A program made the translations under genes and the position numbers. The notes beneath the pieces were generated by a model. The model saw nothing but the letters and a program-made list of their open reading frames with translations. It did not search any database and was not told where the DNA came from. From Colius striatus (Eukaryota; Chordata; Aves; Coliiformes; Coliidae), in the NCBI RefSeq assembly GCF_028858725.1, contig NC_084790.1, forward strand, positions 1,921,001 through 1,985,000: DNA of 64,000 nt, given 5' to 3'. Positions 1-46,114 of this stretch are shown piece after piece (the stretch's first letter is position 1; the number at the start of each line of letters is the position of its first letter).

Positions 1-34736
<34,736 letters not shown>

Positions 34737-34844
34737 AAAGAACGCTTGTTGGAGTAAGACCCTTCCCCCCCTTTCCTCTTTCCCTCATGTTTGCAGCGCA
34801 CACACACCACTTCCGAGCTTGATTTCCATGCAGATTCCTCATGG

Positions 34845-34869
34845 TGATGATGATGATGATGATGATGAG
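34845..34869 (+). repeat. (GAT)8 trinucleotide run in the TANC2 3' UTR
   Basis: Perfect TGA/GAT repeat of eight units about 110 bases after the stop codon. Confidence 0.9.
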
Positions 34870-36805
34870 TTTTGTTTCTCTTTGGTAGCTCCATGACCAA
34901 GTTGCTCCTGGTACTTGTTGTGTGGTGGCCACACAGCCATTGCAAGCCCTCACATCCCCTCCCCAGCTGACCCTCAAACCCCCAACAGCAGCCACTCCAC
35001 TAGAGCTTGGCCAAATCCAGCTAAGCTCCCAAGCAGGATCATACTGAATACATGGGGTGGTCCAGAAGCATCTCCCTCCTCAGCAGGGGATAAACCAGCT
35101 CTTTTCTGGGGTTGTTTTTATCAAGAGACGGTTTAAAGCAGTTCCTTTTTGACCTGAGAGGGATAGTTCCCAGTGGGAGGGAGCAGAGCAGGGATCACAG
35201 GAGCCTTTTCCCCAAGTCCCCATGCCAGCCAGGGTCATTTTGCCTCTTTTAAACCCAAGGAGCAGATGATCCACAGCAGCCAAGGGCGTGATATGTTTAA
35301 ATACCAAGCAGCTATGCACAGCCAGCATCCTGCTTCACCCAGCAATCCAGTCCCTTTGTTGTTTAATCACCCCACCAAGCAGAGAGAGGTGGGAATCACA
35401 CACAGCTCTGCTGCTTTCCAGGCTACCTGCTGGGTTCCCCTGACCCTGGTTTTGCTCAGGGTTGGTTTTCCAAGAAGAGATTCCAGTTGCTCCTTTGTAC
35501 AATCAGAGGGAAATGGCCAGAAGCCTCTCGTGGTTGGAGCTGAGAAGCAACAGCTTCTCCCCACCATGAACAGAGCCCTCACACACAGGCTTTGGGAGTT
35601 TATTTGATGGGAGGTTATTTACATGCAAGGAAAACCAAAAGAGCAGGCTTAGAAAACAGGATTGAAGGAGGAAAAATGCCCCTTTTGGGTTTGTTTTCAC
35701 TGGATTTGATTAGAATGGTGCATTTTGGTTCCTGAGACAGGAAGGTCCTGTGCAAGCCCAACCCTGCAGCTTTGAATCCCAGTGTTCGATCCCTCCAAGA
35801 GACCATCTTTGGCTTTTTCAAGGGCTGTAGCTAAAAGAAAGAGACTCCTGACTGATTTCTGCCATCTGTCTGAGGACATTTGGTGTCTGTTTGGGTTGGT
35901 TTCTTGGTTTGGGCCTTGTTTGAAGCCAAATGCCAATCACATCAAGACATTGCCCTTTTTTTTACAGGGTTTTCAGTGGCTTCTCAGTCCTCTTCTGACA
36001 TTTTAGGGTTGGGGAAGGGTGGAGGAGCTTTCTTTACAGCCTCATTTCTTACTTTGGGGTGGTGGGAGGTGCTTTGTAATCTGCCTTTTCGCTTACTGAG
36101 GACAGAGGATGGGAGAGGGAGAACCCCAGAGCTTGTGTCAAAGCAAAACAGTGCATGTGTTGCCCTTGTTCAGCCTCACTCATATCAACTCCTCAGAGGG
36201 GTTTCAGTGCAGAGCAGTTTCCAAAGGGCTGTGAGAACAGATTGCAAGACTTCTTGAATCAACCCATGGGCTCCAGCCTCTGCTGACATCAGTTCATACC
36301 AGCCAAGGCCTTGGTCTGAGACTCTGAAGCAAAACCTGGCTTCACTGGGGCTTCTGTTGTTGTCTTTCTCCTTGCTGGGACGTGCACACCTCAGGATGGT
36401 GGAAGCTTGTGTCCCACAGACACCTTGGGAGCGTTCAGGAGCAGTTTCTTCTCTGGGATTTGGAGCTTTTAATGCTCTGTGGGGCTCTCTGGTCTTTGCC
36501 CAAGCCAGCACTTGGGTTGAGGTCGGTGTTTTCTCTCCTGAGGTGGCTCTTTGCTTTGTTCTAAGGTTTTATGAGGTGAGGCTGGTCTGGGGGAGCCCCT
36601 CACTGGGATGAGCTGCCCGTGGCCTTGGGGACACTCATCTCCACACACTAGTTCTCTCTTTGCTAAGGGCACATGATGGGTTTTGTGGTTCCTTCCTCTT
36701 TTTTGGAGCAGCATGTTCTGCTTTGTAAGGAGCAACCGATTCCTTCCCCCATCCACAACACTCCTGGAGCAGAACTGGCTTCACTCCACACCTCCAGCTT
36801 TCTGA

Positions 36806-36893
36806 TCATAGGCTCATGCAATGGTAGGGGCTGGAAGGGACCTTTAGAGATCATCCCAATCCAACCCCCCTGCAGAAGCAGCTCCCACCTAAC
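36806..36893 (-). mobile_element. CR1 3'-end scrap (about 90 bp)
   Basis: Reverse CR1 terminus with GGGGCTGGAAGGGACCTTTA and CCCCCCTGCAGAAGCAGCTC, inside the presumed TANC2 3' UTR. Confidence 0.85.
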
Positions 36894-39800
36894 CAGTGGC
36901 TTCCTACCTTGAGTTGCTTCTTTGAAAGGCAAAACCAAGCCCCATCCAGCCCCATCCCCGTGTGATCCAAACAGGCTGCTGCCAGAACTTGCCTGTGCTT
37001 TGCTTTCACTCTTCACTCCCTCATGCTCCAGGTACTTCCCTTCCAAAACATCCCCTCCCAGCACTTGTGTGTCTCACTTTGAGGGGTCGATGGAGCTGGT
37101 TTTTAAGGGACCAAAAGAGAACAGCTCCCACTTTTAAGCACTAAGCTGAGAGAAGCAGCTGAGAGGTTTGAATAAGCAGCAGTGTGCAGGGGTTGGTTTG
37201 TTCACAGTGACCCTGTGTTGCCATTTCTCACAGGGTTCTTGCACTGATGGCTTTCCAGCTGTTCTCTCTCTGGACATGGGTGTACTTTACTGTTTGAATT
37301 CGGTCCTGTGCTCAGTCCCTTGGATGCTGAAGCGTTGAGCAGTGTCTTCAGTAGGAAACAGCAAACCCAGCTCTTGTCTCACAGTGTGTTTCTCAAGAAG
37401 AAATGATGGGGGAAAAGAAAGGGGAAGGAGCAGAGCAATGAATCAGAGCATTATAGCACGAGAAGTGACTCCTGTATATAAGCACCAAGCAGATGGAGGC
37501 GTTCCTTTAACTGCTAAATGGTTTGCTGTGGGTTTAAAGCACTCCCCCAGCGATTCTCTAAGGGGCAGCTGAGGCAGGGTGGCTGCTGCAGGCTGCAGGT
37601 AGGGAAGGAGCACACCAATCCCTTGGAAAAACCCTTCACACAGTCCCCTGTGTCCTCCAGGTCGATGTTTTTGGGCAAGAAGCAGTGAGGAGTTGGTGGC
37701 CTGCTGTTGTGAGCGTGGCTTGGTGGAGCACGAGGCTCAGGTAGCTGGTGGCAGCTCGCTGTTGCATCTTAGGCCTGGCTCTGAGCAGCCTGGATTGTGT
37801 TGGGGGAGCATGTGGAGAGTGTCAGGTGCTGTCCTGTCCATGCTATGTGTGTAGTGATGCAGTGAGTAATGAAGATGTGGGGTGATGCTGCCAGCAGTGC
37901 CCTTCCCAGCTGCACTGGCACCTCCGGCAAGGCCCTGCCGGGCGAGCAATCAGGATCCTTCAGCCCAACCCAGTAAAACAGGTTCCTGAGCCACTTCAGG
38001 GGGGTGATAACCAAAGCCTGAGGATCTGCTGCTCTGCCCACAGCTGCTCTGAGCTCTGGTGATGCAGCTGCCAGCCTGAAACCTCTCTCAGCTTGGGGGG
38101 GTGGGATTCTGCCACAGCCCTCAGCAGGGATTCACCACCTCTTGCTTTGGCTCCCAGCTGGGGAGGATGCTCTGTCGCAGGGGAGGGGATACCCACCTGG
38201 CAGAGGGTTCTGCAGGGATCCCCACAGCCACGTGGGAGAGCTTTGAAAGCAGTTGGTGCTTAGGAAAGGGGAAAGTTTCTCACAGACAGATCCCTCAGGA
38301 TCCATCTCCAGAGGCCAAAGCGCCGCTCGGGAGGCTGCAGGCAGGATGGCTCCTGACAAACCAAGTGTGCCCTTCTTCCCCCTGGCACCAGCACCCACAG
38401 TGAGGGTCCTGCCAAGCACTGAACTTGTAGCTTTTACCCTTCAGATTCCTGTAACCCTTCCCATCAAGCTTTGGTGAGCGTGTGCGTGTGTGACAAACCC
38501 AACCTGAGCCATACTCGGATTAGGGCTGGAACCAAGGGGCTGCTGAGATGTGGAGTGATTCAATCCCTTGATTCAGGGTTCCCCAGAAGAAGTTGAGCTT
38601 AAAACTCCCCTCCCTCACCTCTCCAAGTGCCAGCCTTACCTAGAGGAAAGCAAGCCAGTGTGTGCCTGCTCGTCCTCCACCTTCCTTGGCAGAGGGGGCT
38701 CCACGGGGAGCTGCCGCCAGCTCTTTTAGCCTTGGGGAAGGTGGAGCTAACTCTTGTCTCCAAAGTGAAGGGGGGGTTGTGTTGTACAAAGCCAAGGGCT
38801 TTAGGGGAAGAGCTGTTGGACCTGCTGGGATCTCTGCCTTCGACTCCCCCGTGCCCAAAGTCTGTCGGGGGCGAGCGTGGGGACACAAAGCACAACGGTT
38901 GGGAGTGAAGCCCTGCCTTGGGCCTGGGGTTGTGTGGGGTTTGCTTTTTGGTTCAGCTTGTGGGGTTGTTTGTGTGAGTAACTGCTGGGTTTTCATCCAA
39001 TCAAAGTCTTGTTTTTTCTAAAACCAAACACTAAAGGGCTCAATTCCTTAAGCAAAGACACGTCCGTGTCCAACTCCCGGATCTCACCCGCGACCGACAG
39101 CAGCCGAGAGCCAGCGGGCACCAAAACCCACCCTTCCTGCTCATTTCAAGGTGCTGGGGGAGTCAACAGCCCCAAGGCTCATCCAACAGGACGGAACCCT
39201 GAGTTGGGAAAACACACAGAGCTGCTTTTTGGTTTGCCAACAGACTTGTTTTGGTCCCTTGCCCGGGTGAGTTGGGTGAGCGTGGGGGGAGTGGAAATGG
39301 GGGTTGCCTGGCCGGGGCACTGAGAACAACCTGGCACTGGCTGCTGTGGGAAGTTCCATTTGATCACCTAAAGACTCTTTGGGGACTCTGCCAGTGCTGC
39401 CAGTGTCACTTTCCCCTCCCCTCCTCTCCTTGTCCAGCCCTTTTCTTTCCTCCCCATCGGTGTTTCCGTCTCCCTCCCGTCTCCACACCCGAGAGGACCC
39501 CAGTTGGGTACAAACACACTCCACCACCAACCACCACTCTGTGCTTTGTACAGTTGCCATCCTCTGAGACACTTGGCTGGGAAGATCTTTAAGACACTTA
39601 ACAGTTTTCCTTTAGCTTTTCTATAACTCTGATGTAAAGGACTTTCCTCTGTACAGTATATTATTCAGTGCATGTTCTGTTTCTCTCTTTACTGATATTA
39701 TCCAACACCACACAGTCGTGATACTGGGCAGTGGGAAGAGCAGCCCCTGCCAACAGCAAGAGGCTCTTGGGCCTCATCCATACAGGAAAGAAGAAAACAT

Positions 39801-40119
39801 AAGGGAGGTTTTTTTCTTGTCCTTTGCTGTATTTGCTTGAGCAGAGTTTTCTTGTCTGTACATGTGAGCTGTGAGATAGATGTGAAAAGTTCAACAGAAT
39901 GCCTTCCCTTCCCCTTCCCTGTCACCCTTCCCCCCCCAATGTATACAGGTTGTAATCTGTACAATGAAAACTGTATGTATGAAAAGAAACAAAATGTACT
40001 TATTTATAAATGGTTAACACTTGGAACAGGGTGTCAGGCCTGGTGTTTAACCCGTGTGTGAGGAGCAGAGGAAACGGAGCCAGGGACAGCGAGGATCTGG
40101 CTGGCACCAAGGGGATGGA

Positions 40120-40966
40120 GGTCACAGAATCACAAGGGTTGGAAGGGACCTGGGAAGCCCATCCAGTGCAGCCCCCCTGCCAGGGCAGCACCACCTAGAG
40201 CAGGGCACACAGGGACTCATCCAGCTGGGTTGGGATGGCTCCAGACAAGGAGCCTCCACAGCCCATCTGGGCAGCCCCTGACAGTGCTCCCTCACCTCAA
40301 CAGGGAACAAATTCTGCCTTGTGTTGCTTTGGAACCTCTTCTGTTCCAGCTTGTCCCCATTGCCCCTTGTCCTGTCATTGGCCATCCCTGAGCACAGCCT
40401 GGCTCCAGCCTCCTCACACCCAGCCTTGATGCATTTGGAACATGAATGAGCTCACCCCTCAGGCTCCTCTTCTCCCAGCTGCAGAGCCCCAGCTCCCTCA
40501 GCCTTTCAGCACAAGGGAGATGCTCCACTCCCTTCAGCATCTCTGTGGCCCTGCACTCAACTCTCTCCAGCAGCTCCCTGTCCTTCTGCAACTGAGGGGC
40601 CCAGCACTGGCCACAATCTTCCAGCTGCAGGCTCAGCAGGGCAGAGCAGAGGGGGAGCAGAAGCTCTCTGCACCTCCTGCCCACAGCCCTTCTCATCCAG
40701 CCCAGGCTGCCATTGGCCTTCTTGGCCACGAGGCCACGTTGCTGGCTCCTGCTCATGCTGCTGCCCACCAGCACCCCCAGCTCCCTTTCCCCTGCCCTGC
40801 TCTCTAACTCTTCATTCCCCAGCCTGTGCTGCTACATGGGCTTGTTCTTTCCCAGATGCCAGACTGTGCACTTGCCCTTGCTGAATGGCATTGGATGTCT
40901 CTCTGCCCAAGCCTGCAGCCTGTGCAGGGCTGGCTGAATGGCAGCACAGCCTCTGGGGTGTAAGAT
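40120..40966 (-). mobile_element. CR1 LINE fragment, about 850 bp
   Basis: Left end GTCACAGAATCACAAGGGTT, the inverted 3' terminus. The body is near-identical to 31232 onward and 2530 onward. It occupies most of the gap between the TANC2 and CYB561 3' ends. Confidence 0.93.
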
Positions 40967-41579
40967 GCTGCCCATAGCCAAGAGACCTGAATAAAACAGG
41001 GGGAGAAACTGCCTCAGGGAGTTTTCTGCTTTCAGTTGTGGAAAACACAGCTTGGTGCTGTGGATTCTGGAGCCCTGCAGCTCCCCCAGAAGCCAAATGT
41101 CTGCTCACTGCAGCCCTGCCCAAAGCCAGGGTTTGGGTTGGCAGCTGAACACCCCTGGCAGCTGGGAGCAGGGCTGGAAGGACATGGCACAGTGGGGTTG
41201 TGGGCAAAAGAAACTCCAGCCTGGGCCTTTTTGGGGCTGCATCTGCTTCGTGGCACTGGGATTGGGAGCTTCATCCACATGGTTTCTTCCCAGAAGGAAG
41301 AGAGGATGCTTTCGGCAGAGCCCACGTCTCAGGGATGCAGCTTCTCCTGGCCTTGGGCATTTCCCTGGGCACAGCCAGTGCATGGCCAGGCCCTGGAGAT
41401 GTCCCCACAGAGTCCTTCACGTAGTCACTGCTGAGCCTTGCAACTCTGGGAGCTTGGCCCAGGGTCTGGACAGAGCAATCCCATCCCAAATCCCTCCCCA
41501 GGACCCTCAGGCAGCTCCCCCAGCTCATGGGAGCCCGAGGGTAAAGGATGAGCTGGGGGAGCAGAGACAGGAGGAGAAC
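40967..41579. other. Gap between TANC2 and CYB561 3' ends
   Basis: About 600 bp with a plus-strand AATAAA at 40990-40995 followed by a T-rich stretch, a possible distal TANC2 polyadenylation site. Otherwise nothing recognised. Confidence 0.55.
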
Positions 41580-42012
41580 ATGGTTAACTGCAAACATTTA
41601 TTGAGTCAGGAGCATCCACTGAGCAGACAACACCATGGGAGAAGGGGAAAACACTTTGCACACAAAGACACTGAAGTGTCTGGGCTGCCAGGGAGGGTAA
41701 ATCTCAGCCATGGCAAGCGTCCCCTCTGCCCACCAGCACTGAGAAGGGCCTTTGGGGTTCCCATTGGGCTCCCACTGCCCTGAGCCCCCCCATCCTTCAT
41801 GCCCCTGCCAGCCTCTGCCCCTGGCACAGCTGTGCCCACAGTGCTGGTGAGCTCACCAAGGAAAGTGGAGGCCAAGCAAGGCTGAAGCCAACGGGCAACG
41901 TGACACCAACAAGCGTGTCCTTGTCACCCTGAGCCACAGAGAACCCCAAAGGCACAGGGTACACAGGAACATCCCACCAGCACCGTGAGGAGCCTGTGGG
42001 AGCTGGGGGACA
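41580..42012 (-). other. CYB561: CYB561 3' UTR with poly(A) signal
   Basis: About 430 bp after the stop. A minus-strand AATAAA lies at 41602-41597, with a pyrimidine-rich stretch beyond it, so cleavage is placed near 41580. Confidence 0.8.
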
Positions 42013-42211
42013 TCAGTGGCTGCTGCTCAGAGGGCTGTCCCCCTCTGTCAGGGTCTTGAAGTCCATGGACAGAGCCATCTCCTCAGCTAGCTGCGGGCGC
42101 TTCCAGTCGTCCCGTGTCAGCACGTAGCCCACCACCAGCCCAAAAGCCACCAGCAGCACCCCCAAGGTGTTGGCCAGGACCCCCTCGGGCACAAAGCTGC
42201 TGTAGGAGTCA
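42013..42211 (-). CDS. CYB561: CYB561 coding exon 5 with stop
   Basis: 199 nt, acceptor ACCCCTACAG, stop TGA at 42015-42013. Encodes [20 protein letters not shown], helix 6, and the tail [16 protein letters not shown]. Confidence 0.96.
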
Positions 42212-44543
42212 CTGTAGGGGTGAGGGAGATGCTCAAGAGTGTGGCTGGGACAACCCTTCCTCATCCTCAGGGCACACACCCCCTGGGGAAGCTGCCTTTT
42301 CCCTGTTATCAGAGCCAAGAGGGGAGAGGCTGGGTGCTGCTCACTTAGGGGAGGTGCCACCACGTCCTTGGTGCCAGCAAACTGCACCTCCCCCTGCCAG
42401 AGGTGCCCCTGCTTCCTGGGATGCCCCATCCTCAGGGGCATGAGGGGGTGACAACACTCTCCTGCCAGAGCAGCAACTCAGGGGTTTTAACCCCATCCCC
42501 AAAGAAAACTGGTGCAGGATCCAGCCCTTGTTAAACGTCACGTTGGGAAGTGACTCAGCAGCAGAACTAAAGGCCTCGGGGTGGAGGAGATCTAGTAGCC
42601 ACAGCTTGAACAAGGGCTGAGGGTCAGGGAGGTCTGAAGGGCTACAGACCCCCCCTTTCAAGCTTGGTCACCCACCTGATGTTGAAGAGAAGCATCTCGG
42701 TGATGCCCAGCAAGCAGGTGCCAATGGAGAGGGCAAAGAGGGCGATGCCAAAGAAGATGTGCAGGGGTTTGTACCGGCCACGGAGAGAGAAAGAAGCACC
42801 AGGGAACAAGAAGAAACCACAGCCGAGGAGCCACTGTTGGGGTACAGGGACGTTTCAGGGTGCTGTAGGGGCTCTTCCCTCTCTCAGAGGACCCAGGGAG
42901 TCCCCAGCGCTCACCTGCAGCAGGTAGAGCAGGAAGGCAGCCATCCCACACCAGCTGTGCAGGCTGTACATGTCGGGGATGCCCTTGGCCCGGTGCGACT
43001 CAAACACAGCGACGATGCCTGAGGAGAGGAGCCTGGCACAGCTGGGGCTGGATCCAACCCCAGCCACCCCCTGCCCTGGATCCAACCCCAGCCACCCCCT
43101 GCCCTGGATCCAACCCCAGCCATCCCCTGCCCTGGATCCAACCCCATCCATCCCTTTCCCTGGATCCAACCCCAGCCATCCCCTGCCCTGGATCCAACCC
43201 CATCCATCCCTTTCCCTGGATCCAACCCCAGCCAACCCTCTGCCCTGGATCCAACCCCATCCATCCCTTTCCCTGGATCCAACCCCAGCCACCCCCTGCC
43301 CTGGATCCAACCCCAGCCACCCCCTGCCCTGGATCCAACCCCATCCATCCCCCTGCCCTGGATCCAACCCCAGCCATCCCCTGCCCTGGATCCAACCCCA
43401 TCCATCCCTTTTGCAGGATCCAACCCCATCCATCCCCTGCCCTGGATCCAACCCCAGCCATCCCCCTGCCCTGGATCCAACCCCATCCATCCCCTGCCCT
43501 GGATCCAACCCCATCCATCCCCCTGCCCTGGATCCAACCCCATCCATCCCTTTCCCTGGATCCAACCCCAGCCAACCCTCTGCCCTGGATCCAACCCCAT
43601 CCATCCCTTTCCCTGGATCCAACCCCATCCATCCCCTGCCCTGGATCCAACCCCATCCATCCCTTTCCCTGGATCCAACCCCAGCCATCCCTTTCCCTGG
43701 ATCCAACCCCATCCATCCCCTGCCCTGGATCCAACCCCATCCATCCCCTGCCCTGGATCCAACCCCATCCATCCCTTTCCCTGGATCCAACCCCAGCCAT
43801 CCCTTTCCCTGGATCCAACCCCAGCCATCCCTCTCCCTGGATCCCACCCCAGCCATCCCTTTCCCTGGATCCAACCCCAGCCACCCCCTGCCCTGGATCC
43901 AACCCCAGCCATCCCCTGCCCTGGATCCAACCCCAGCCATCCCCTGCCCTGGATCCAACCCCAGCCACCCCCTGCCCTGGATCCAACCCCATCCATCCCT
44001 TTCCCTGGATCCAACCCCAGCCATCCCCCTGCCCTGGATCCAACCCCATCCGTCCCTCTGCCCCCAGGGCAGGACCCAACCCCATCCATGCTCCTCCTCA
44101 CTCATCCCTGTGGCTCACTGACCCACGAGGGCGAAGAGCAGGGCCAGCCCATGCAGCAGGGCGTGCAGAGCCTTGGTGGAGCGCTTGGCTTCCCGCCTCA
44201 GCACCCGATACACCAGGAGAGCTGCCAGACACAGAGCTGAGCACCCTCGGGTGCCACACACCCCTCCACAGCGCCCCACGTCACCCATGGCCGCGCGAGG
44301 GGGCGAAGCCAGGCCCCACGGGCGCTGCACACCCTGCTCACCGTCAGCCTGGAGGAACACCATGCCCAGCACCATGCAGAGAGGGTGGGCGTTGAACTGC
44401 AGCGGGCTGTGCCAGGCCACGCCGCCCCGGTAGCGGCCCAGCCAGGCGCCCGTGGTGGCCAACAGCGACAGGCCCAGCACCTGAGACGCCGCCACCAAGG
44501 CCGAGAGGCCCCAGGGGCTGTGGGGAGGAGGGGCTGGCTCCAT
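42013..44543 (-). CDS. CYB561: Cytochrome b561 (chromaffin granule type), complete, 253 aa
   Basis: Transmembrane ascorbate-dependent electron carrier of secretory vesicles: it takes electrons from cytosolic ascorbate and reduces intravesicular semidehydroascorbate. Coding exons, in transcript order on the minus strand: 44543-44342, 44221-44123, 43018-42915, 42833-42676, 42211-42013; 762 nt in frame. Six hydrophobic helices are visible. The four expected haem-ligand histidines are present: H53 (FNAHPLC), H87 (KALHALLH), H121 (SLHSWCG) and H160 (KPLHIFFG). The tail [13 protein letters not shown] is the conserved cytosolic C terminus. Human CYB561 is 251 aa, so the length is normal. The start is chosen by the single Met before the first helix and by a 3' splice site eight bases upstream of it. 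Confidence 0.97.
42676..42833 (-). CDS. CYB561: CYB561 coding exon 4
   Basis: 158 nt, acceptor TACCCCAACAG, donor GTGGGT. Encodes [20 protein letters not shown], then [18 protein letters not shown] with haem ligand H160 and helix 5. Confidence 0.96.
42915..43018 (-). CDS. CYB561: CYB561 coding exon 3
   Basis: 104 nt, acceptor CTCTCCTCAG, donor GTGAGC. Encodes [20 protein letters not shown] followed by [14 protein letters not shown], with haem ligand H121. Confidence 0.96.
43050..44090 (-). repeat. 28-bp minisatellite, about 36 units, in CYB561 intron 2
   Basis: Units of 27-30 bp built on CCCTGGATCCAACCCCAGCC plus ATCCCCTG (plus strand). Nearly every unit contains GGATCC. Two main variants differ as CAGCCAYCCCCTGCCC and CATCCATCCCTTTCCC and are interspersed along the array. 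It fills almost all of the 1.1-kb intron. Because 28 is not a multiple of 3 and the units lack stops, every frame rotates through the same peptides, producing long false ORFs on both strands. Confidence 0.97.
44123..44221 (-). CDS. CYB561: CYB561 coding exon 2
   Basis: 99 nt between acceptor TGTCTGGCAG and donor GTCAGT, a less common donor. Encodes [20 protein letters not shown] to LFALV, including the ascorbate-side basic cluster and haem ligand H87. Confidence 0.95.
44342..44543 (-). CDS. CYB561: CYB561 coding exon 1
   Basis: ATG at 44543-44541, 67 codons plus one base, donor [26 protein letters not shown] then helix 1 and the [12 protein letters not shown] haem segment. The acceptor CCCCTCAG ends at 44550, so the exon carries a few bases of 5' UTR. 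Confidence 0.96.
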
Positions 44544-44549
44544 GGAGAC

Positions 44550-44672
44550 CTGAGGGGACACGGAGGGAGGGCAAACACAGCCCAGGGTGGGGGTTTCACC
44601 CTCCCTCACCTTCACCCTCACCTGACGCAGCCGCCGCCGGGCGCTTCCTGGTGCTGCGTCACCGGCGCTGCC
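44550..44672 (-). promoter_or_regulatory. CYB561: CYB561 5' non-coding exon and promoter region
   Basis: The minus strand shows a GC-rich stretch with GGCGGCGGCTGCGTCAG followed by the donor GTGAGG (GT at 44621-44620), which would splice to the acceptor before the ATG exon. A CRE/AP-1-like GTGACGCAGC lies just upstream. The start of transcription is inferred to lie near 44650-44675, directly against the CA microsatellite. Confidence 0.55.
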
Positions 44673-44676
44673 TCAA

Positions 44677-44735
44677 ACACACACACACACAGACAGACAG
44701 ACACACAGACACAGACACACACACAGAGACAGACA

Positions 44736-44778
<43 letters not shown>

Positions 44779-44797
44779 ACAGACAGACAGACAGAAA

Positions 44798-44836
<39 letters not shown>

Positions 44837-45152
44837 ACAGACACACAGACACACAGACACACACAGACAGACACACAGACACACAGACACACACAGACAC
44901 ACACACACACACAGACACACACAGACAGACACACACACACACAGACACACACACACAGACACACAGACACACACACACACACACACAGACAGACAGACAC
45001 ATACACACAGACACACAGACACACACACACACACACAGACACACAGACACACACACACACACACAGACACACAGACACACACACACACACAGACAGACAG
45101 ACACACACACACAGACACACAGACAGACAGACACACACACACAGACACACAG

Positions 45153-45183
<31 letters not shown>

Positions 45184-45224
45184 GACAGACACACACACAC
45201 AGACACACAGACACACAGACACAG
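44677..45224. repeat. CA/CAGA compound microsatellite, about 548 bp
   Basis: Uninterrupted mixture of CACA and CAGA steps with a loose higher-order pattern of 40-50 bp (CACACAGACAGACAGACACA-type blocks recurring). Open frames through it encode only THTQ- or CVSV-type repeats and are not genes. Confidence 0.98.
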
Positions 45225-45447
45225 GCGGCTCCGGCACTGCTGGCTCCACTCTCAGCCTCCAGCCTGCTCCTGCCACCCCCCAGTGCTGCCCCTGCCCCAG
45301 CTCACCCCCACAGCACCCCAGCTGGCCCTGCCCGGGGAAGGCGGCGCAGGGTGAGCGAGGCTGACCCGCAGCGACAGGAGCAAACCCCCTGTGCTGGGGT
45401 GACGTGTCAGTCGGAGCGGCCCCACAGCCCCCCACAACACACCGGGG

Positions 45448-45871
45448 TGATCAGGGCACTGCAGCATGTTCCTGCTGAGGAAAGGCTGTGGGCCCTGGGG
45501 CTGCTCAGGCTGCACAAGAGGAGACTGAGGGGGGAGCTCATTCACAGTGACCAAGATCTCACTGGTGGGTGTCAGGAGGTTGGGGCAGCACTTTGTTCTG
45601 TTGTATCAACAGGACAAGGGGTGATGGGACGAAGCTGGAACACAAACAGCTCCATTGAAACACAAGGCCAAACTGTTTGAGTGTTGGGGTGAGGGAGCCC
45701 TGGCCCAGGCTGCCCAGGGAGGGTGTGGAGGCTCCTTCTTGGGAGCTCTTCAAACCCACCTGGACACATCCCTGTGCTCCCTGATCTAGGTGGGAGCTGC
45801 TTGTGCAATGGGTTGCACTGGATGAGCTCTAAAGGTCCCTCCCAACCCTCCCATCCCATGGTTCTCTGATC
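45448..45871 (+). mobile_element. CR1 LINE fragment, about 420 bp
   Basis: Plus orientation from GGGCACTGCAGCATGTTCCT to CCCATCCCATGGTTCTCTGA. It follows the CA microsatellite after about 220 bp. Confidence 0.9.
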
Positions 45872-46114
45872 CCATGACCCACCTGCACTCGGTGCTGGGT
45901 TATCCCTCGATGCTCCCAGCTGAAGCAGGGACCAGAGACACCTCCAGCAGCACAGCCACGTCTCCTTCTTCCCCGTCAGGCGGGTTCAGCACAGTCCCAG
46001 CGTCCCACCTCTGCCCTGGCCCCGCTGCAGCCGCTTCTGCGGGAGGGCTGGCTGCTGCAGACAGACCCAGGGTGCTGCCAGGTCTGGGAGAGGGGGAGAG
46101 TGGAGGGAGGAGGA

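Larger units (their letters stand above)
34737..40030 (+). other. TANC2: TANC2 3' UTR (extent inferred)
   Basis: About 5.3 kb after the stop with no other gene. It holds a trinucleotide run at 34845 and one CR1 scrap at 36806. The last 450 bases (39580-40030) are AT-rich with TGTACAGTATATTATT and TGTATGTATG, the texture of a conserved vertebrate 3' UTR end. No canonical AATAAA is present there; TATAAA at 40005-40010 is the best variant signal. A canonical AATAAA lies further on at 40990. The boundary is an inference. Confidence 0.6.

Noticed and set aside
43050-44090. CRISPR-like regularity of 28-bp repeats
   Set aside because: The repeats are directly adjacent with no unique spacers and lie in a vertebrate intron.
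42855-44121. Open frames of 360-416 codons on both strands with [14 protein letters not shown]-type or GWGWIQGRG-type repeats
   Set aside because: They are translations of the 28-bp minisatellite, open in all six frames because the unit has no stop and rotates frame each copy. Real CYB561 exons end at the array edges.
44385-45680. 431-codon open frame rich in THTQ, and CVSV frames on the other strand
   Set aside because: Produced by the CA/CAGA microsatellite, joined by chance to CYB561 antisense and CR1 sequence.
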